From the NCBI GenBank assembly GCA_017449975.1, contig JAFSYK010000005.1, positions 1 through 47,817 on the forward strand: a stretch of DNA of 47,817 nucleotides. The letters are read 5' to 3'. A program made the translations under genes and the position numbers. The DNA is from Bacteroidales bacterium (GTDB taxonomy: Bacteria; Bacteroidota; Bacteroidia; Bacteroidales; P3). Positions 19,233 to 27,833 of the stretch are shown here, piece after piece (position 1 is the first letter of the stretch; each line of letters begins with the position of its first letter). The notes under the pieces are model-generated. The model had not been told where the DNA came from. It did no database searches and saw nothing but the letters and a program-made list of their open reading frames with translations.

Positions 19233-19308
19233 TTTTTGATTTGTAATTTATTGTAATTATTGATATTTACTCATTTCAACGGGCATAGTAAGCCCATAAA
19301 ACGGACTG

Positions 19309-19316
19309 CAAAGATA
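19309..19316 (-). promoter_or_regulatory. Promoter -7 box of the str-S10-spc-alpha superoperon
   Basis: On the minus strand this reads TATCTTTG followed by CA, the canonical Bacteroidota -7 box TAnnTTTG. Transcription would start near 19302, giving a leader of about 70 nt before rpsL. That leader has a small gggc/gccc hairpin (19281-19284 with 19292-19295). A clear -33 TTTG is not seen; the upstream side is AT-rich. Confidence 0.75.
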
Positions 19317-19501
19317 CAGATTATTTTTCATACGATAATAACAGCACGGAATGCATATATGTTAAAAAAAACAAAAATATTTTGGGGAATGTGATTTTCA
19401 AGTGATTGTAAAATTATTTTTGGAAGAAATGTTAGGGGAAGGGGGAAAGTTATTAACGGGGAAGGGAGGGATTGGGGGACGGGGGAGAACTTATAGGGCT
19501 T

Positions 19502-19801
19502 ATAGGACTAATTGGTCCAATTGGACTAATGAGGTTAATGGGGCTAATTGGGCTAATTGGACTAATTGGTCCAATTGGGCTAATGGGGTTAATGGGGTTA
19601 ATGGGCTGGAGGGGGTTTTTGCTTTGGATGGGGTTTTTGCTTTGGATGGGTTTTGGGTAGGGCGTACACGGGGGTACGCCCGTACGGGTTCGGTTGGACT
19701 AAGGGGTCCAATTGGGCTGAATGGGGTTAATGGGACCAATTGGACTAATTGGACCAATTGGACTAATTGGGTTAATGGGCTGGAGGGGGTTAATGGGCTG
19801 A
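19502..19801. repeat. Two period-9 low-complexity arrays in the gap upstream of rpsL
   Basis: Array one (19502-19610) and array two (19693-19801), each about 109 bp, tile as nonamers such as ttggactaa, ttggtccaa, ttgggctaa and tggggttaa. Between them are two copies of ggggtttttgctttggat and a hairpin (gggcgtac at 19660-19667 with gtacgccc at 19674-19681). Open frames across this region translate to three-residue repeats (LIG or NWT) and are not genes. Together with the terminator and promoter this accounts for the 19233-19928 gap. Confidence 0.85.
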
Positions 19802-19848
19802 CTGGGGGTAGATGGGCATTTTGATTTGGGTGGGGTTGGATTCTTATA

Positions 19849-19891
19849 AATGCACAGCGGGAGCCCCGATTGGGGGCTCCCGCTGTGCATT
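19849..19891 (-). terminator. Terminator of the large surface-protein gene
   Basis: A perfect 19-bp stem (19849-19867 with 19873-19891) closes a 5-nt loop, GC-rich in the middle, and is followed on the minus strand by TTATAAG. It lies 38 bp past the stop of the 19929-26864 gene and upstream of the rpsL promoter, separating the two transcripts. Confidence 0.85.
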
Positions 19892-19928
19892 AGAGTGTAG
19901 GAGGGGGGGTCTCCCCTCCCCTGCGTGG

Positions 19929-22900
19929 TTAGCGTTTCACAACCTTGCGGAGGGCAACGCCTTCAGCCATCGTGATACGAAGCGTGTAGGTGCCGTCGGC
20001 GAGGTTGGTCAGGTCGAGCGTGTTGGTGTTCTCGTACACCGCCACCAGGCGACCCACCAGGTCAAGAACCTCGACCTTCTCGGCCTCGGTGACGTTGATC
20101 TGGATGCGACCCGTGGTCGGGTTCGGGTAGACCTTCACAGCGTTGAGCGAAGTGAGCTGAGCAGCTTCGATGGTCTCGGGGGCCTCGATCGGGCTCTCGT
20201 TCTCAGCAATCTCATACTCGTAGCTCTCAGCACCCGTGTTGGGCTCGAGAACAATCAGGTTCAGGGTGTCGCGGACGGGGCAGCCATCGGCGTTGGTACC
20301 CTTGTTGAACTTCAGACCGCTCTTGTTGTAGGTCTTGCCGGTGAGATCCCAGGTGTAAGGACCGTAGCTGGTAACCTCGTTGTAGCTGTGCTCGGACTGG
20401 CCGATGATGACATACAGGGTGTCGCGGATCGGGCAGCCGTCGGCGGCAGTACCCTTGAAGAACTTCATGCCGGTCTTCTTGTAGGTCTGGCCCGTCTTGT
20501 CCCACGTGTAGGGAGCGTCGCAGCTCACCACGGTGTCGTGGCTGCTCCACTTGGTAACAACAGTCAGCTCGAGGGTGTCGCGGATCGGGCAGCCGTCCTC
20601 AGCCACGCTCTTGTAGAACTTCAGACCGCTCTTGTTGTAGGTCTGGCCGGTCTTGTCCCAAGTGTAAGGACCGCAGTTGGCAACCTTCGTGTAGCTGCTC
20701 CAACGGTCGACAACGGTCAGCACGAGGGTATCGCGAATCAAGCAGCCGTTCTCAGCGGTACCCTTGCGGAATTTCATACCGCTCTTGTTGTAGGTCTGGC
20801 CGGTGAGATCCCAGGTGTAAGGACCGCAGTGGGCAACCTCGGTGTAGCTGTGGAAGCGATCTTCAATCTTCAGGTTCAGCGTGTCGCGAACCGGGCAGCC
20901 GTCCTCGGCAGTGTCCTTGTAGAACTTCAGACCGCTCTTGTTGTAGGTCTGGCCAGTCTTTTCCCAAGTGTAGGGACCGCAGTAGTTCAGCTCGGTGTAG
21001 CTGCCCCAACGGTCGACGATGGTCAGCGTCAGCGTGTCGCGATGGAAGCATCCGTCGACCGAGTCAACAGTCGTGTAGATCTTCTCACCACTCTTGTTGT
21101 AGGTCTGGCCGGTGACATCCCATGTGTAAGGACCGCAGTTCTTCACAAACACGTTGCTACCGCCGCCGACCTCAACGATGATCAGGTTCAGCGTATCGCG
21201 GATCTCGCAGCCATCATCGGCATAGCTCTTATTGAACTTCAGACCACCATTGTTGTAGGTAGTGTTGTTCAGTTCCCAGGTGTAAGGACCGCAGCTGGTG
21301 GCCTCGGTGTAGCGACCCCAACGCTCGACAATCGTCAGCTCTAGGGTATCGCGGACCGGGCAGCCGTCATCGGCGGTGTCCTTGAAGAACTTCAGACCGC
21401 TCTTGTTGTAGGTCTGGCCGGTCTTGTCCCAAGTGTAAGGACCGCAGTTGGCAACCTTGGTGTAGCTGCCCCAACGTTCGACAACGGTCAGCACGAGGGT
21501 ATCGCGAATCTGGCAGCCCTCAGCCGTGGTGCCCTTGTTGAACTTCATACCACTCTTGTTGTAGGTAGCGCCGGTGAGCTCCCAGGTGTAGGGACCGCAG
21601 CTGGACACCTCGGTGTAGCTGTGCTCCTTGTGGTAGAGGGTCAGGTGCAGCTCAGTGATGTTCGGGCAGCCCTGCTCGTTCACGAAGACGAAGAAGGCCG
21701 AATCGGTCGACTCAGTATAAGTCATGTTGTTGAGCGGCCAAGTGTAGGCATCGCAAGCCGTCTGCTCGTCGATGTTGCGGGTGCTGTAGTTGATGGTCAG
21801 GTTGAGGACAGCGTGGACCATACCGTAAACGGAATCCTCGTAGATGTTCTCGTATTCACCCGACTCAGTGTAGACAGCCAACACATCGCCGTTGCTGTTG
21901 GTCAGCTCGTACTCATCGCAAACCGTATCGATGATGGTACGCTCATAGTAAACGATAGCATCCTCAGCAGCCACCATGATGTTGTTGACAAACCAGTCAT
22001 GGGCATTGTTGCCTTCATATCTGAAGATCACGCGGATGGTCTGACCCAGGTATTCGTTGAGGCTGAGCTCGCGGCTCTCGACAACTTGATCGACAAGGCC
22101 AGTGGTATCAACTGTCCAGAAGGGCTCAACATCCTCGACATCGCCGTCTTCCAGCACCACATAGACGCTGCTCTGGCCGTAGTCGTCGACATAATTGTAC
22201 ATCTCGTCGAACGACAGGATGGCCTCGCCGCTCTCGGGCAGTTGGATGGCCTGCGAAACAAGATACATGTCGCCAGTGTATCCGTTGTTCTTGAACCAAT
22301 AGCTACCATCGGTAGTAGATGTAACCGTCCAGGAACCGGTGCCATAGGAATCCCAGCAGGAGAGGTCAACCTCTTCAGCATTCAGATCCATGACAAACGG
22401 GGTCTCGATGGTCACCTCATAGGGGAGGCAGATGGTGAAGGACTCGCCTTCGGTCCACTCGCTGTAGCCATCCTCACCGCAGATGCTGCGGACCTGCCAA
22501 GCGTAGGAACCGGCGGGCAGCACGACGCTGAGATAATCCTCACCTTCGAGGGTGACGACATTCTCCTCGTCATCGATCGACCAGTACTGGTACTCATAGA
22601 TAGCATCCTCGTCAAGCATGCTGGAGACGAAGAGGCTCACCTCGCCGTTCTCGCCAAGCTCGACAGCCGTCTCTTCGGGAGCCGGGCAAGCCACGTCGGT
22701 GATGAAGGTGATCACCGCGCTCGCGTTGGTACTATCATTGGCGCAGAGACCGGTAACCTGAACCTGATAGACCGTCTCGGGATCCAGACCCGTGAGGGTG
22801 ACCTGGTTCTCGTCGACCAAGAGAGTCTGCGGCTCGCCAGCGGCGATGGGCAGACCGATGGCCACATTGTCGATGTGCAGGTTGTTGTCAGCATTGAACG

Positions 22901-25900
22901 TGGTCGACTCGCCGTAGAAGGCGAACTTCACGTTCTGACCAGCGTATTCGGAAATGTCGATGGTCACATTCTCGCCCGTGTTGGGAATATTGTTGTAGAT
23001 ATAGGCAGAATCCACGTTGTTCCACTCGCGCAGGATGTTCCACTGGTCGTTGGCATAAACCAGGACCACGAAGCGGTCATCGGTACCAGTGGTGGAGGCG
23101 GCAGGAGCCTGAGAGCCGCTGTAAGCGGTGAGTGCCAGGTCGAAATTCATGACACCGTTCTCGGGCACCGTCATCTCAGGAGTGATGAGCCAGCCATTGC
23201 AGGAGGAACCATAGATATTGATACGCGCATGGTTGTCAAACACACCATTGGCAGTGCCAAAGTACCACTTTGTAGAGGATCCCAGTGCACCACCGTCCAT
23301 CACAGTGCTCAGCAAGCCACTCTTGTTCTCCCAGCCAGAAGGCAGCGAGGTACCGCCGAACTCATCGGCGACGCCATCGAAGCCGGCAACCGTCCAGTAG
23401 GTGACCTCATAGCTGTTGTTGGCCTCGTAGCCAGCCCATTCCACATCGGCGGTATGGGCGGCGACGTTGGTGATGCCGTCCTCGGTGAGAACCGGAGCCG
23501 GGCAGTCGCCCAGCGTGCTGAAGTCGACAGGAGTGGTCCAAGCGCTGACACCGTCGTTGCCGCAGTTGTCGCGGACCCAGACACGGTAGTCGGTAAGGGC
23601 CTCAAGGCCGGTGATCTGATAAGAAGTCGCGGTGATACCGCTGACATAGTTGGGGGCTTCCAGCTGTTCGGGGATAGCGGTCACATCGGCCGTAGCCCAG
23701 TAGAGGTCGTAGCTCTCGTGCCGTTCGTTGGTGATGATAGCCTCCCAGCTGACGGTGGCATCGTAGGTGATGGGCGCAACCGTAACGTTGGCAGGCATCG
23801 TGTTGCCAGGAAGCGTCATGAACGTGGTGGCGTTGCTCCACTTGATGGCCTCGTCGTCGCAGACGGGACGCACCTTCACGACATAGCTCTGCGAAGCAGC
23901 GAGGTTGGTGATTGTGAAGTTGGTGAAAGCGGAACCCGCTTCAACAAACTCCTCTTCGTCGGGGGTCTTGTAGGCGACCACCCACTCGTTGGCTTCACCG
24001 TTCTCGGTCCATTCCACCGTGAGGCTGTGGGCGCTGCGGCCAGCCATGGTGAGTTCAGTCGGCTTTCTGCAGCTGGAGACAGCGCAGCTGACGGTGTAGT
24101 TGACGGTATCGCTAAATCCACCCAAGGCGGAGTAGATCTCCTCGCCGTTGATATCCTTGATAACGAAGGAAGTCTCGCCATCATAGCTACCACTCTTCCA
24201 AGCAAACTTGATGTCGCGGCCGTCGCAGACAGCGAGAGTCTTGGTGTTCAGCTCAGCGGTATTGGAAGCACCATCCAGGTTCTCGTTGGCCATCTCGGCA
24301 ATCACGTCACCCGTTTCCACATCAATGACGCGGATGGCAGCGCCGTTCCAGCTATCACCATAACTGTCGGTGAGTTCGAAAGTCAGCAGACAGCGGTTCT
24401 CAGCCATGCAGAGGTCGGTGGTGAAGCTGACCGGTGCGGTCCAGCCGCTGACAGCGCCTTCGCAGTCGGCCTGCACCATCACCTCATAGGTGGTACCAAG
24501 CTGCAAGTCGGTCAGGGTGTAGGGGTTCTCGGCGACAGCCATCACCTCGTCATTCACGCTGATATTCCAGGCAGCGGCATCGGATTCCCAGGAGATGGTA
24601 GCGGTGGTGCCACCCTCATAAGTAATCTCCAGATTGGCCGGCTTGGTGCAGGACGAGACAGAGATATCGTCGACGTAAATACCGTTGGAAGTTCTGGTCG
24701 AAGTGGCGGCATCAATCTTGATGGCAAGATAGTTACCTTCCACATCCGAAGGAATTGTGTAAGCAAAGGCCTGATAGGAGGTGGTCAGATTGCCCTGGGC
24801 CTCTTCCATAATAGGAGCAAAGGTGCTGGTATCGAGCGGATCGGTCATCACACCAACCCAGAAAGTGCTGGTGGCACTGTTGCCACGAACATTCATCTCC
24901 AACGTCTTGCCACCCAGATTCTCCATGGCGGGCAGGATGAGATACTGATCCTGCGGGTCGTAGTTGCCGTAGGAAGAATAATAGGAGTACATTCTCACGC
25001 AGTTGGGCGTAGAACTTGCATAATTGGTGTAGCTGCTATAGTAGATTGTGGGATAAGCAGCATAGCTAGCATACGTTGTCGTATTGATGGCATACCAGCA
25101 AGTGGGCAGCGTACGGGTCGTAGGACTGGAGTTCGAAGGAACCGTGATATTGTCGAAGTTCTCGCTGTAGGGGAACTCGGTGATGGGGTTGCATGCCGTG
25201 GGGAACTGCAGCACAGTGCTCCAAGCACCAAAGTCTTCGCCACCGCAGTAGGCGCGAACCTTGACATAATAGATGGTAGCGTCGGTGAGGTCGGTGAGGT
25301 TGAAGTTGTTCTCGTCGACGATGGTCTCCATAGCATCCTCAAAGTTGTTGGAGGTGCTGTAGACCACCTGCCACTGGCTGGCTTCTCCGCCATTCCAAGA
25401 GAGGTTGGCGCTGTTGGTGGTGACATCGCTGACCTCAAGGTCGGTCACATCCTGATCGCAGGCGATGCGGGTGATAGCCACGTTGTCGACAGCAGCAGGA
25501 GGCTGGGTGCCACCAGAGTTGTCGTTGCGCCAAGCGAGAACCAGATAGTAGTTGCCGGCAGTAATATCGATAGCCACACTCTGTGATTGCCACTCGGTGG
25601 CGAGGTTCAGCTTGCTGCCGCCGTCGAGGGCAATCCAGTTCGCAGGAACGCCCGTGGTAGAAAGACCCGAAGGTAGCGATGTGCTGGCGGCCAGTTCCAC
25701 CGAACCGGGGACCAGAACAACTCTCAAATAGTCATAGGTGCTTTCTCCGTTGCCATTCCAGTCGTAGGAGAACTCGTATTTACCCGTCTCAAAACTGAGG
25801 AGCTTGGCGGCATACACCACAGTAGCGCCGCTCACAGTATAGGCATTGCTCTCACCGCCATCGTTGGAGATGTAGAGAGAGTGCTCGCCACCGTTACTGG

Positions 25901-26864
25901 TGGCAGTACCCAGAACCCAAGCGTTGGTAAAATCACCATTGATGAACTCCCAGGTGAGGTCACCCTCAAAGTCATCGCTCCAGCCATCACCCACAACAGT
26001 GGCGATAGCGGTGGTGGAGAAAGCAATGCTTCTCGGATCGCTGTTGCCAAATCCGCAAAGGCTGCGCACATAAGCAACATAGGAGTGGATGGGATCGAGA
26101 CCCTCGATTTCGACCGAGGTCTCGCCGGTGGAGTTGGCTTCGTCCCAGTTGGGCTCTTGGCCAGCCTCGGTGTAAAGCCACTCGTAGCCTTCAACACCCT
26201 CGACGAGGTTCCAGCTGAAAGCAGCCGTTTCGGCAAAGGGGGAGACAGTCAAACCGTTCGGTTTGGGGCAGACCTGAACGCCAGCCAGTGCATAGGTGAA
26301 GGTCACAGTGGGCATAAAGCTCACACCACTGCCAGCTGCCGAAGCACCGTTTCTGTACCACGATGTAACAGAAGTCTGAGTAACACCCTGGAAATAAGCG
26401 CTCTTATAGTTGCCAGCCACACTAACAAACGAGCCAATCAACAGGTTGCCACCGTTATACTCGTACGGGGCGTCAAAGGTTATGGTCAGTTCCGCTCCGG
26501 TAGCGTCCACCTGGCCCTCGTAGACCACCGTGTTCGCTTCAGGGCCAGTGATGCCCGTCGGCGTGGTCGATTCGACTTCGCCGAGATAGACCTGGAACGT
26601 TCCGCTCCATGCCGTCTGGGCAGGCGACGTAAGGTAGAACTTCATTTCAGAGATTGTACCGCCAGCCATATCCGACAGATAATCGCTGGGGATAATACAC
26701 TCTGACGCTGCTCCATACGTGTCTGCGTAGAGGCCGTAGAAGGGGACATAACTATTGTTATTCCCTCCATTCTCGTTCACAGTCAGTTCGAGCTGCGCAT
26801 GGGTTACTCCTGGCACCATAAAGGCCACGAGCAACAGCATCCATTTGAATAGATGTTTTCTCAT
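19929..26864 (-). CDS. Large secreted multidomain adhesin-like protein with T9SS type A sorting domain
   Basis: The chosen start MRKHLFKWMLLLVAFMVPG (26862-26864) gives a clean Sec signal peptide cleaved after THA (about residue 23); an in-frame ATG 24 bp earlier would spoil it. The protein is 2311 residues. Fibronectin type III-like domains lie at about 199-285, 470-557, 740-816, 930-1017, 1020-1117 and 1122-1390. The last appears interrupted by a jelly-roll 'choice-of-anchor/cleaved adhesin' domain (about 1165-1340). Other jelly-roll segments are at about 295-467, 560-737 and 1482-1635. A DSYGDSWNG domain is at about 825-928. Two degenerate and nine good 51-residue repeats (about 1640-2207) precede a C-terminal T9SS sorting domain (about 2241-2311: VYPNPTTGRIQINV to RKVVKR). 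Known for the family: Sec export, T9SS passage through the outer membrane, surface attachment. An adhesive or structural role is inferred; no catalytic domain is seen. Confidence 0.85.
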   Translation of the reverse strand: MRKHLFKWMLLLVAFMVPGVTHAQLELTVNENGGNNNSYVPFYGLYADTYGAASECIIPSDYLSDMAGGTISEMKFYLTSPAQTAWSGTFQVYLGEVESTTPTGITGPEANTVVYEGQVDATGAELTITFDAPYEYNGGNLLIGSFVSVAGNYKSAYFQGVTQTSVTSWYRNGASAAGSGVSFMPTVTFTYALAGVQVCPKPNGLTVSPFAETAAFSWNLVEGVEGYEWLYTEAGQEPNWDEANSTGETSVEIEGLDPIHSYVAYVRSLCGFGNSDPRSIAFSTTAIATVVGDGWSDDFEGDLTWEFINGDFTNAWVLGTATSNGGEHSLYISNDGGESNAYTVSGATVVYAAKLLSFETGKYEFSYDWNGNGESTYDYLRVVLVPGSVELAASTSLPSGLSTTGVPANWIALDGGSKLNLATEWQSQSVAIDITAGNYYLVLAWRNDNSGGTQPPAAVDNVAITRIACDQDVTDLEVSDVTTNSANLSWNGGEASQWQVVYSTSNNFEDAMETIVDENNFNLTDLTDATIYYVKVRAYCGGEDFGAWSTVLQFPTACNPITEFPYSENFDNITVPSNSSPTTRTLPTCWYAINTTTYASYAAYPTIYYSSYTNYASSTPNCVRMYSYYSSYGNYDPQDQYLILPAMENLGGKTLEMNVRGNSATSTFWVGVMTDPLDTSTFAPIMEEAQGNLTTSYQAFAYTIPSDVEGNYLAIKIDAATSTRTSNGIYVDDISVSSCTKPANLEITYEGGTTATISWESDAAAWNISVNDEVMAVAENPYTLTDLQLGTTYEVMVQADCEGAVSGWTAPVSFTTDLCMAENRCLLTFELTDSYGDSWNGAAIRVIDVETGDVIAEMANENLDGASNTAELNTKTLAVCDGRDIKFAWKSGSYDGETSFVIKDINGEEIYSALGGFSDTVNYTVSCAVSSCRKPTELTMAGRSAHSLTVEWTENGEANEWVVAYKTPDEEEFVEAGSAFTNFTITNLAASQSYVVKVRPVCDDEAIKWSNATTFMTLPGNTMPANVTVAPITYDATVSWEAIITNERHESYDLYWATADVTAIPEQLEAPNYVSGITATSYQITGLEALTDYRVWVRDNCGNDGVSAWTTPVDFSTLGDCPAPVLTEDGITNVAAHTADVEWAGYEANNSYEVTYWTVAGFDGVADEFGGTSLPSGWENKSGLLSTVMDGGALGSSTKWYFGTANGVFDNHARINIYGSSCNGWLITPEMTVPENGVMNFDLALTAYSGSQAPAASTTGTDDRFVVLVYANDQWNILREWNNVDSAYIYNNIPNTGENVTIDISEYAGQNVKFAFYGESTTFNADNNLHIDNVAIGLPIAAGEPQTLLVDENQVTLTGLDPETVYQVQVTGLCANDSTNASAVITFITDVACPAPEETAVELGENGEVSLFVSSMLDEDAIYEYQYWSIDDEENVVTLEGEDYLSVVLPAGSYAWQVRSICGEDGYSEWTEGESFTICLPYEVTIETPFVMDLNAEEVDLSCWDSYGTGSWTVTSTTDGSYWFKNNGYTGDMYLVSQAIQLPESGEAILSFDEMYNYVDDYGQSSVYVVLEDGDVEDVEPFWTVDTTGLVDQVVESRELSLNEYLGQTIRVIFRYEGNNAHDWFVNNIMVAAEDAIVYYERTIIDTVCDEYELTNSNGDVLAVYTESGEYENIYEDSVYGMVHAVLNLTINYSTRNIDEQTACDAYTWPLNNMTYTESTDSAFFVFVNEQGCPNITELHLTLYHKEHSYTEVSSCGPYTWELTGATYNKSGMKFNKGTTAEGCQIRDTLVLTVVERWGSYTKVANCGPYTWDKTGQTYNKSGLKFFKDTADDGCPVRDTLELTIVERWGRYTEATSCGPYTWELNNTTYNNGGLKFNKSYADDGCEIRDTLNLIIVEVGGGSNVFVKNCGPYTWDVTGQTYNKSGEKIYTTVDSVDGCFHRDTLTLTIVDRWGSYTELNYCGPYTWEKTGQTYNKSGLKFYKDTAEDGCPVRDTLNLKIEDRFHSYTEVAHCGPYTWDLTGQTYNKSGMKFRKGTAENGCLIRDTLVLTVVDRWSSYTKVANCGPYTWDKTGQTYNKSGLKFYKSVAEDGCPIRDTLELTVVTKWSSHDTVVSCDAPYTWDKTGQTYKKTGMKFFKGTAADGCPIRDTLYVIIGQSEHSYNEVTSYGPYTWDLTGKTYNKSGLKFNKGTNADGCPVRDTLNLIVLEPNTGAESYEYEIAENESPIEAPETIEAAQLTSLNAVKVYPNPTTGRIQINVTEAEKVEVLDLVGRLVAVYENTNTLDLTNLADGTYTLRITMAEGVALRKVVKR
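20245..21624 (-). repeat. Nine tandem 153-bp (51-residue) repeats within the surface protein
   Basis: Each unit has the pattern S-Y-T-E-V-x-x-CGPYTWDLTGQTYNKSG, then K-F-x-K-x-T-A-x-DGCPIRDTL and a V-V-x-R-W end. Two Cys per unit suggest a disulfide in each module. The unit length is near-constant at 51 residues (1380 bp for nine). Unit nine has lost the first Cys (SYGPYTW) and unit eight has an inserted Ala next to it. Two more diverged units precede it (about residues 1640-1745). Confidence 0.9.
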
Positions 26865-26976
26865 GATACTTAAATTTTGGTTAAACATAAAGTGAATTAA
26901 AAAGGTTGTTTCGTTTTGATAATGAATAGATATACGTCTTCATTGGGGGGGATAATATCCCACAATAAAGGTTCCT

Positions 26977-27008
26977 CAAAGGTCGGAACAATATCCGAAA
27001 GAAACAAA
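26977..27008 (-). promoter_or_regulatory. Promoter of the large surface-protein gene
   Basis: On the minus strand TTTG (27005-27008) is followed by a 20-nt spacer and GACCTTTG (26977-26984). This fits the Bacteroidota TTTG-N(19-21)-TAnnTTTG pattern with one mismatch (G for T). The leader to the ATG at 26864 would be about 105 nt and carries a small ggata/tatcc palindrome near 26950. Confidence 0.6.
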
Positions 27009-27124
27009 TTTTTTGGGATATTTTTTTTAGAAAAGCAAAGGAAAAGTCTCTGAATGAGTGCATTAGGTGGCAGTGGAGAAGAGCGCGTCCCTCCGGGACG
27101 CTGGTCCTGATACTGTGACACCGA

Positions 27125-27421
27125 GGCCCCACACTGCGCCCTGTCAGGCTTGTGCGGGGTTATGAAGAGTCAGCCCCGCTGGGGCTGGGAGCATCACAGG
27201 GTATTGTTATGCGGTCTACGCCAACAAGCTATGAAGAGTCAGCCCCGCTGGGCTGGGAGCACCGCAGGGTATTGTTATGCGGTCTCCGCCTAGCAACCTA
27301 TGAAGAGTCAGCCCCGCTGGGCTGGGAGCACCACAGGGTATTGTTATGCGGTCTCCGCCTACCAGCCTCGGAGAGGATGACTCTCGGTAACCCCTGACAA
27401 GCGTAGCGCAGTCTGGGGTAT
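27125..27421. repeat. Three 69-bp tandem repeats bounded by imperfect inverted repeats
   Basis: Copies begin at 27161, 27230 and 27299, exactly 69 bp apart, each starting tatgaagagtcagccccgct. Copy one contains the perfect hairpin cagcccc-gct-ggggctg; copies two and three lack one G. Left (27126-27163) and right (27391-27420) flanks are imperfect inverted repeats: ccccacactgcgc matches the complement of gcgcagtctgggg. This resembles REP/BIME-type intergenic elements. It fills the gap between the surface-protein promoter and the small-protein gene, with the hairpin at 27442. Confidence 0.75.
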
Positions 27422-27441
27422 AGCAAGTGTGGAATCAGCAA

Positions 27442-27477
27442 ACAGAGCGGGGCGCCCGGATGGGCGCCCCGCTCTGT
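27442..27477 (-). terminator. 16-bp perfect GC-rich hairpin after the 61-residue gene
   Basis: acagagcggggcgccc (27442-27457) pairs perfectly with 27462-27477 around a ggat loop. It lies 5 bp after the stop of the 27483-27668 gene on the minus strand. The following T-run is weak (TTTGCTGATT), so it may be a terminator or a 3'-end stabilising hairpin. Confidence 0.65.
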
Positions 27478-27482
27478 CGAAC

Positions 27483-27668
27483 TCAGTTGAGACAAATCTT
27501 CAACTTTTCTTTCCGCGTGGTGATGTGCTGACAACACCGCGCGAAGTCAAGGATGTTCTGCACAACCTCTTGTGAAGGTTGTACGGGCGCTGCTACCGAT
27601 TTCAAAGATGTATTTGTGCCGGGCTCTTCCATCAAGGGAAGGAAATCGTAGTCATGCTGCATACACAT
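27483..27668 (-). CDS. Small conserved-type hypothetical protein downstream of the sigma factor
   Basis: The protein has 61 residues, or 59 if translation starts at the second ATG (MQHDYDFLPL). The C-terminal half QPSQEVVQNILDFARCCQHI then LKICLN resembles a short PS-x-x-x-x-x-NIL-x-F-A/S-R motif ending in LN that I recall from small Bacteroidales proteins encoded beside ECF sigma factors. It has no signal peptide or membrane segment and contains two adjacent Cys. Position 158 bp after the sigma gene suggests one transcript. Its function is unknown; a partner or regulator of the sigma factor is possible but not shown. Confidence 0.6.
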   Translation of the reverse strand: MCMQHDYDFLPLMEEPGTNTSLKSVAAPVQPSQEVVQNILDFARCCQHITTRKEKLKICLN

Positions 27669-27735
27669 CTGTTTTGGTTGAATAATTGTCGTTCGGTCGG
27701 AGCTCCTTTCGGAGACGAACCACTATATAAACTGA

Positions 27736-27763
27736 CACTGGACGCATTTTATTGCGTCCAGTG
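27736..27763 (-). other. Hairpin in the sigma-to-small-protein gap
   Basis: cactggacgca (27736-27746) pairs perfectly with tgcgtccagtg (27753-27763) around ttttat. On the minus strand it is preceded, not followed, by a run of ten T. A second stem (aagacttat at 27786-27794 with ataagtctt at 27802-27810) lies just before that T-run, giving a possible weak terminator after the sigma gene. Confidence 0.5.
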
Positions 27764-27782
27764 AAAAAAAAAATTTGGGATT

Positions 27783-27833
27783 AATAAGACTTATAGGTCT
27801 AATAAGTCTTTATAGGTCATTATAGGTTAGAGG
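27783..27833 (-). repeat. 9-10 bp array at the sigma-factor stop codon
   Basis: AGGTCT or close relatives recur at 27795, 27804, 27814 and 27824. In transcript sense the last codons and stop (CTC TAA CCT) form the first unit, followed by ATAATGACCT, ATAAAGACTT and ATTAGACCT. Confidence 0.6.

Noticed and set aside
19402-19824. 140-codon frame over the nonamer arrays
   Set aside because: The translation is a three-residue repeat (NWT/NGV) produced by the 9-bp period; several frames are open for the same reason.
21621-25586. 1321-codon open frame on the plus strand, antisense to the large surface protein
   Set aside because: It is a shadow of the highly biased codon use of the minus-strand gene. 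Its translation is low in complexity and has no recognisable domain, while the minus strand has a signal peptide, domains and a sorting signal.
26865-26888. Upstream ATG start for the large surface protein
   Set aside because: It would add eight polar residues before the signal peptide; the ATG at 26864 gives a normal signal sequence.
27161-27367. CRISPR array
   Set aside because: Units are 69 bp and contiguous, with no variable spacers between short repeats, and no cas genes are present.
27152-27537. Small frames across the 69-bp repeats
   Set aside because: Repetitive translation and no start context; explained by the repeat element.
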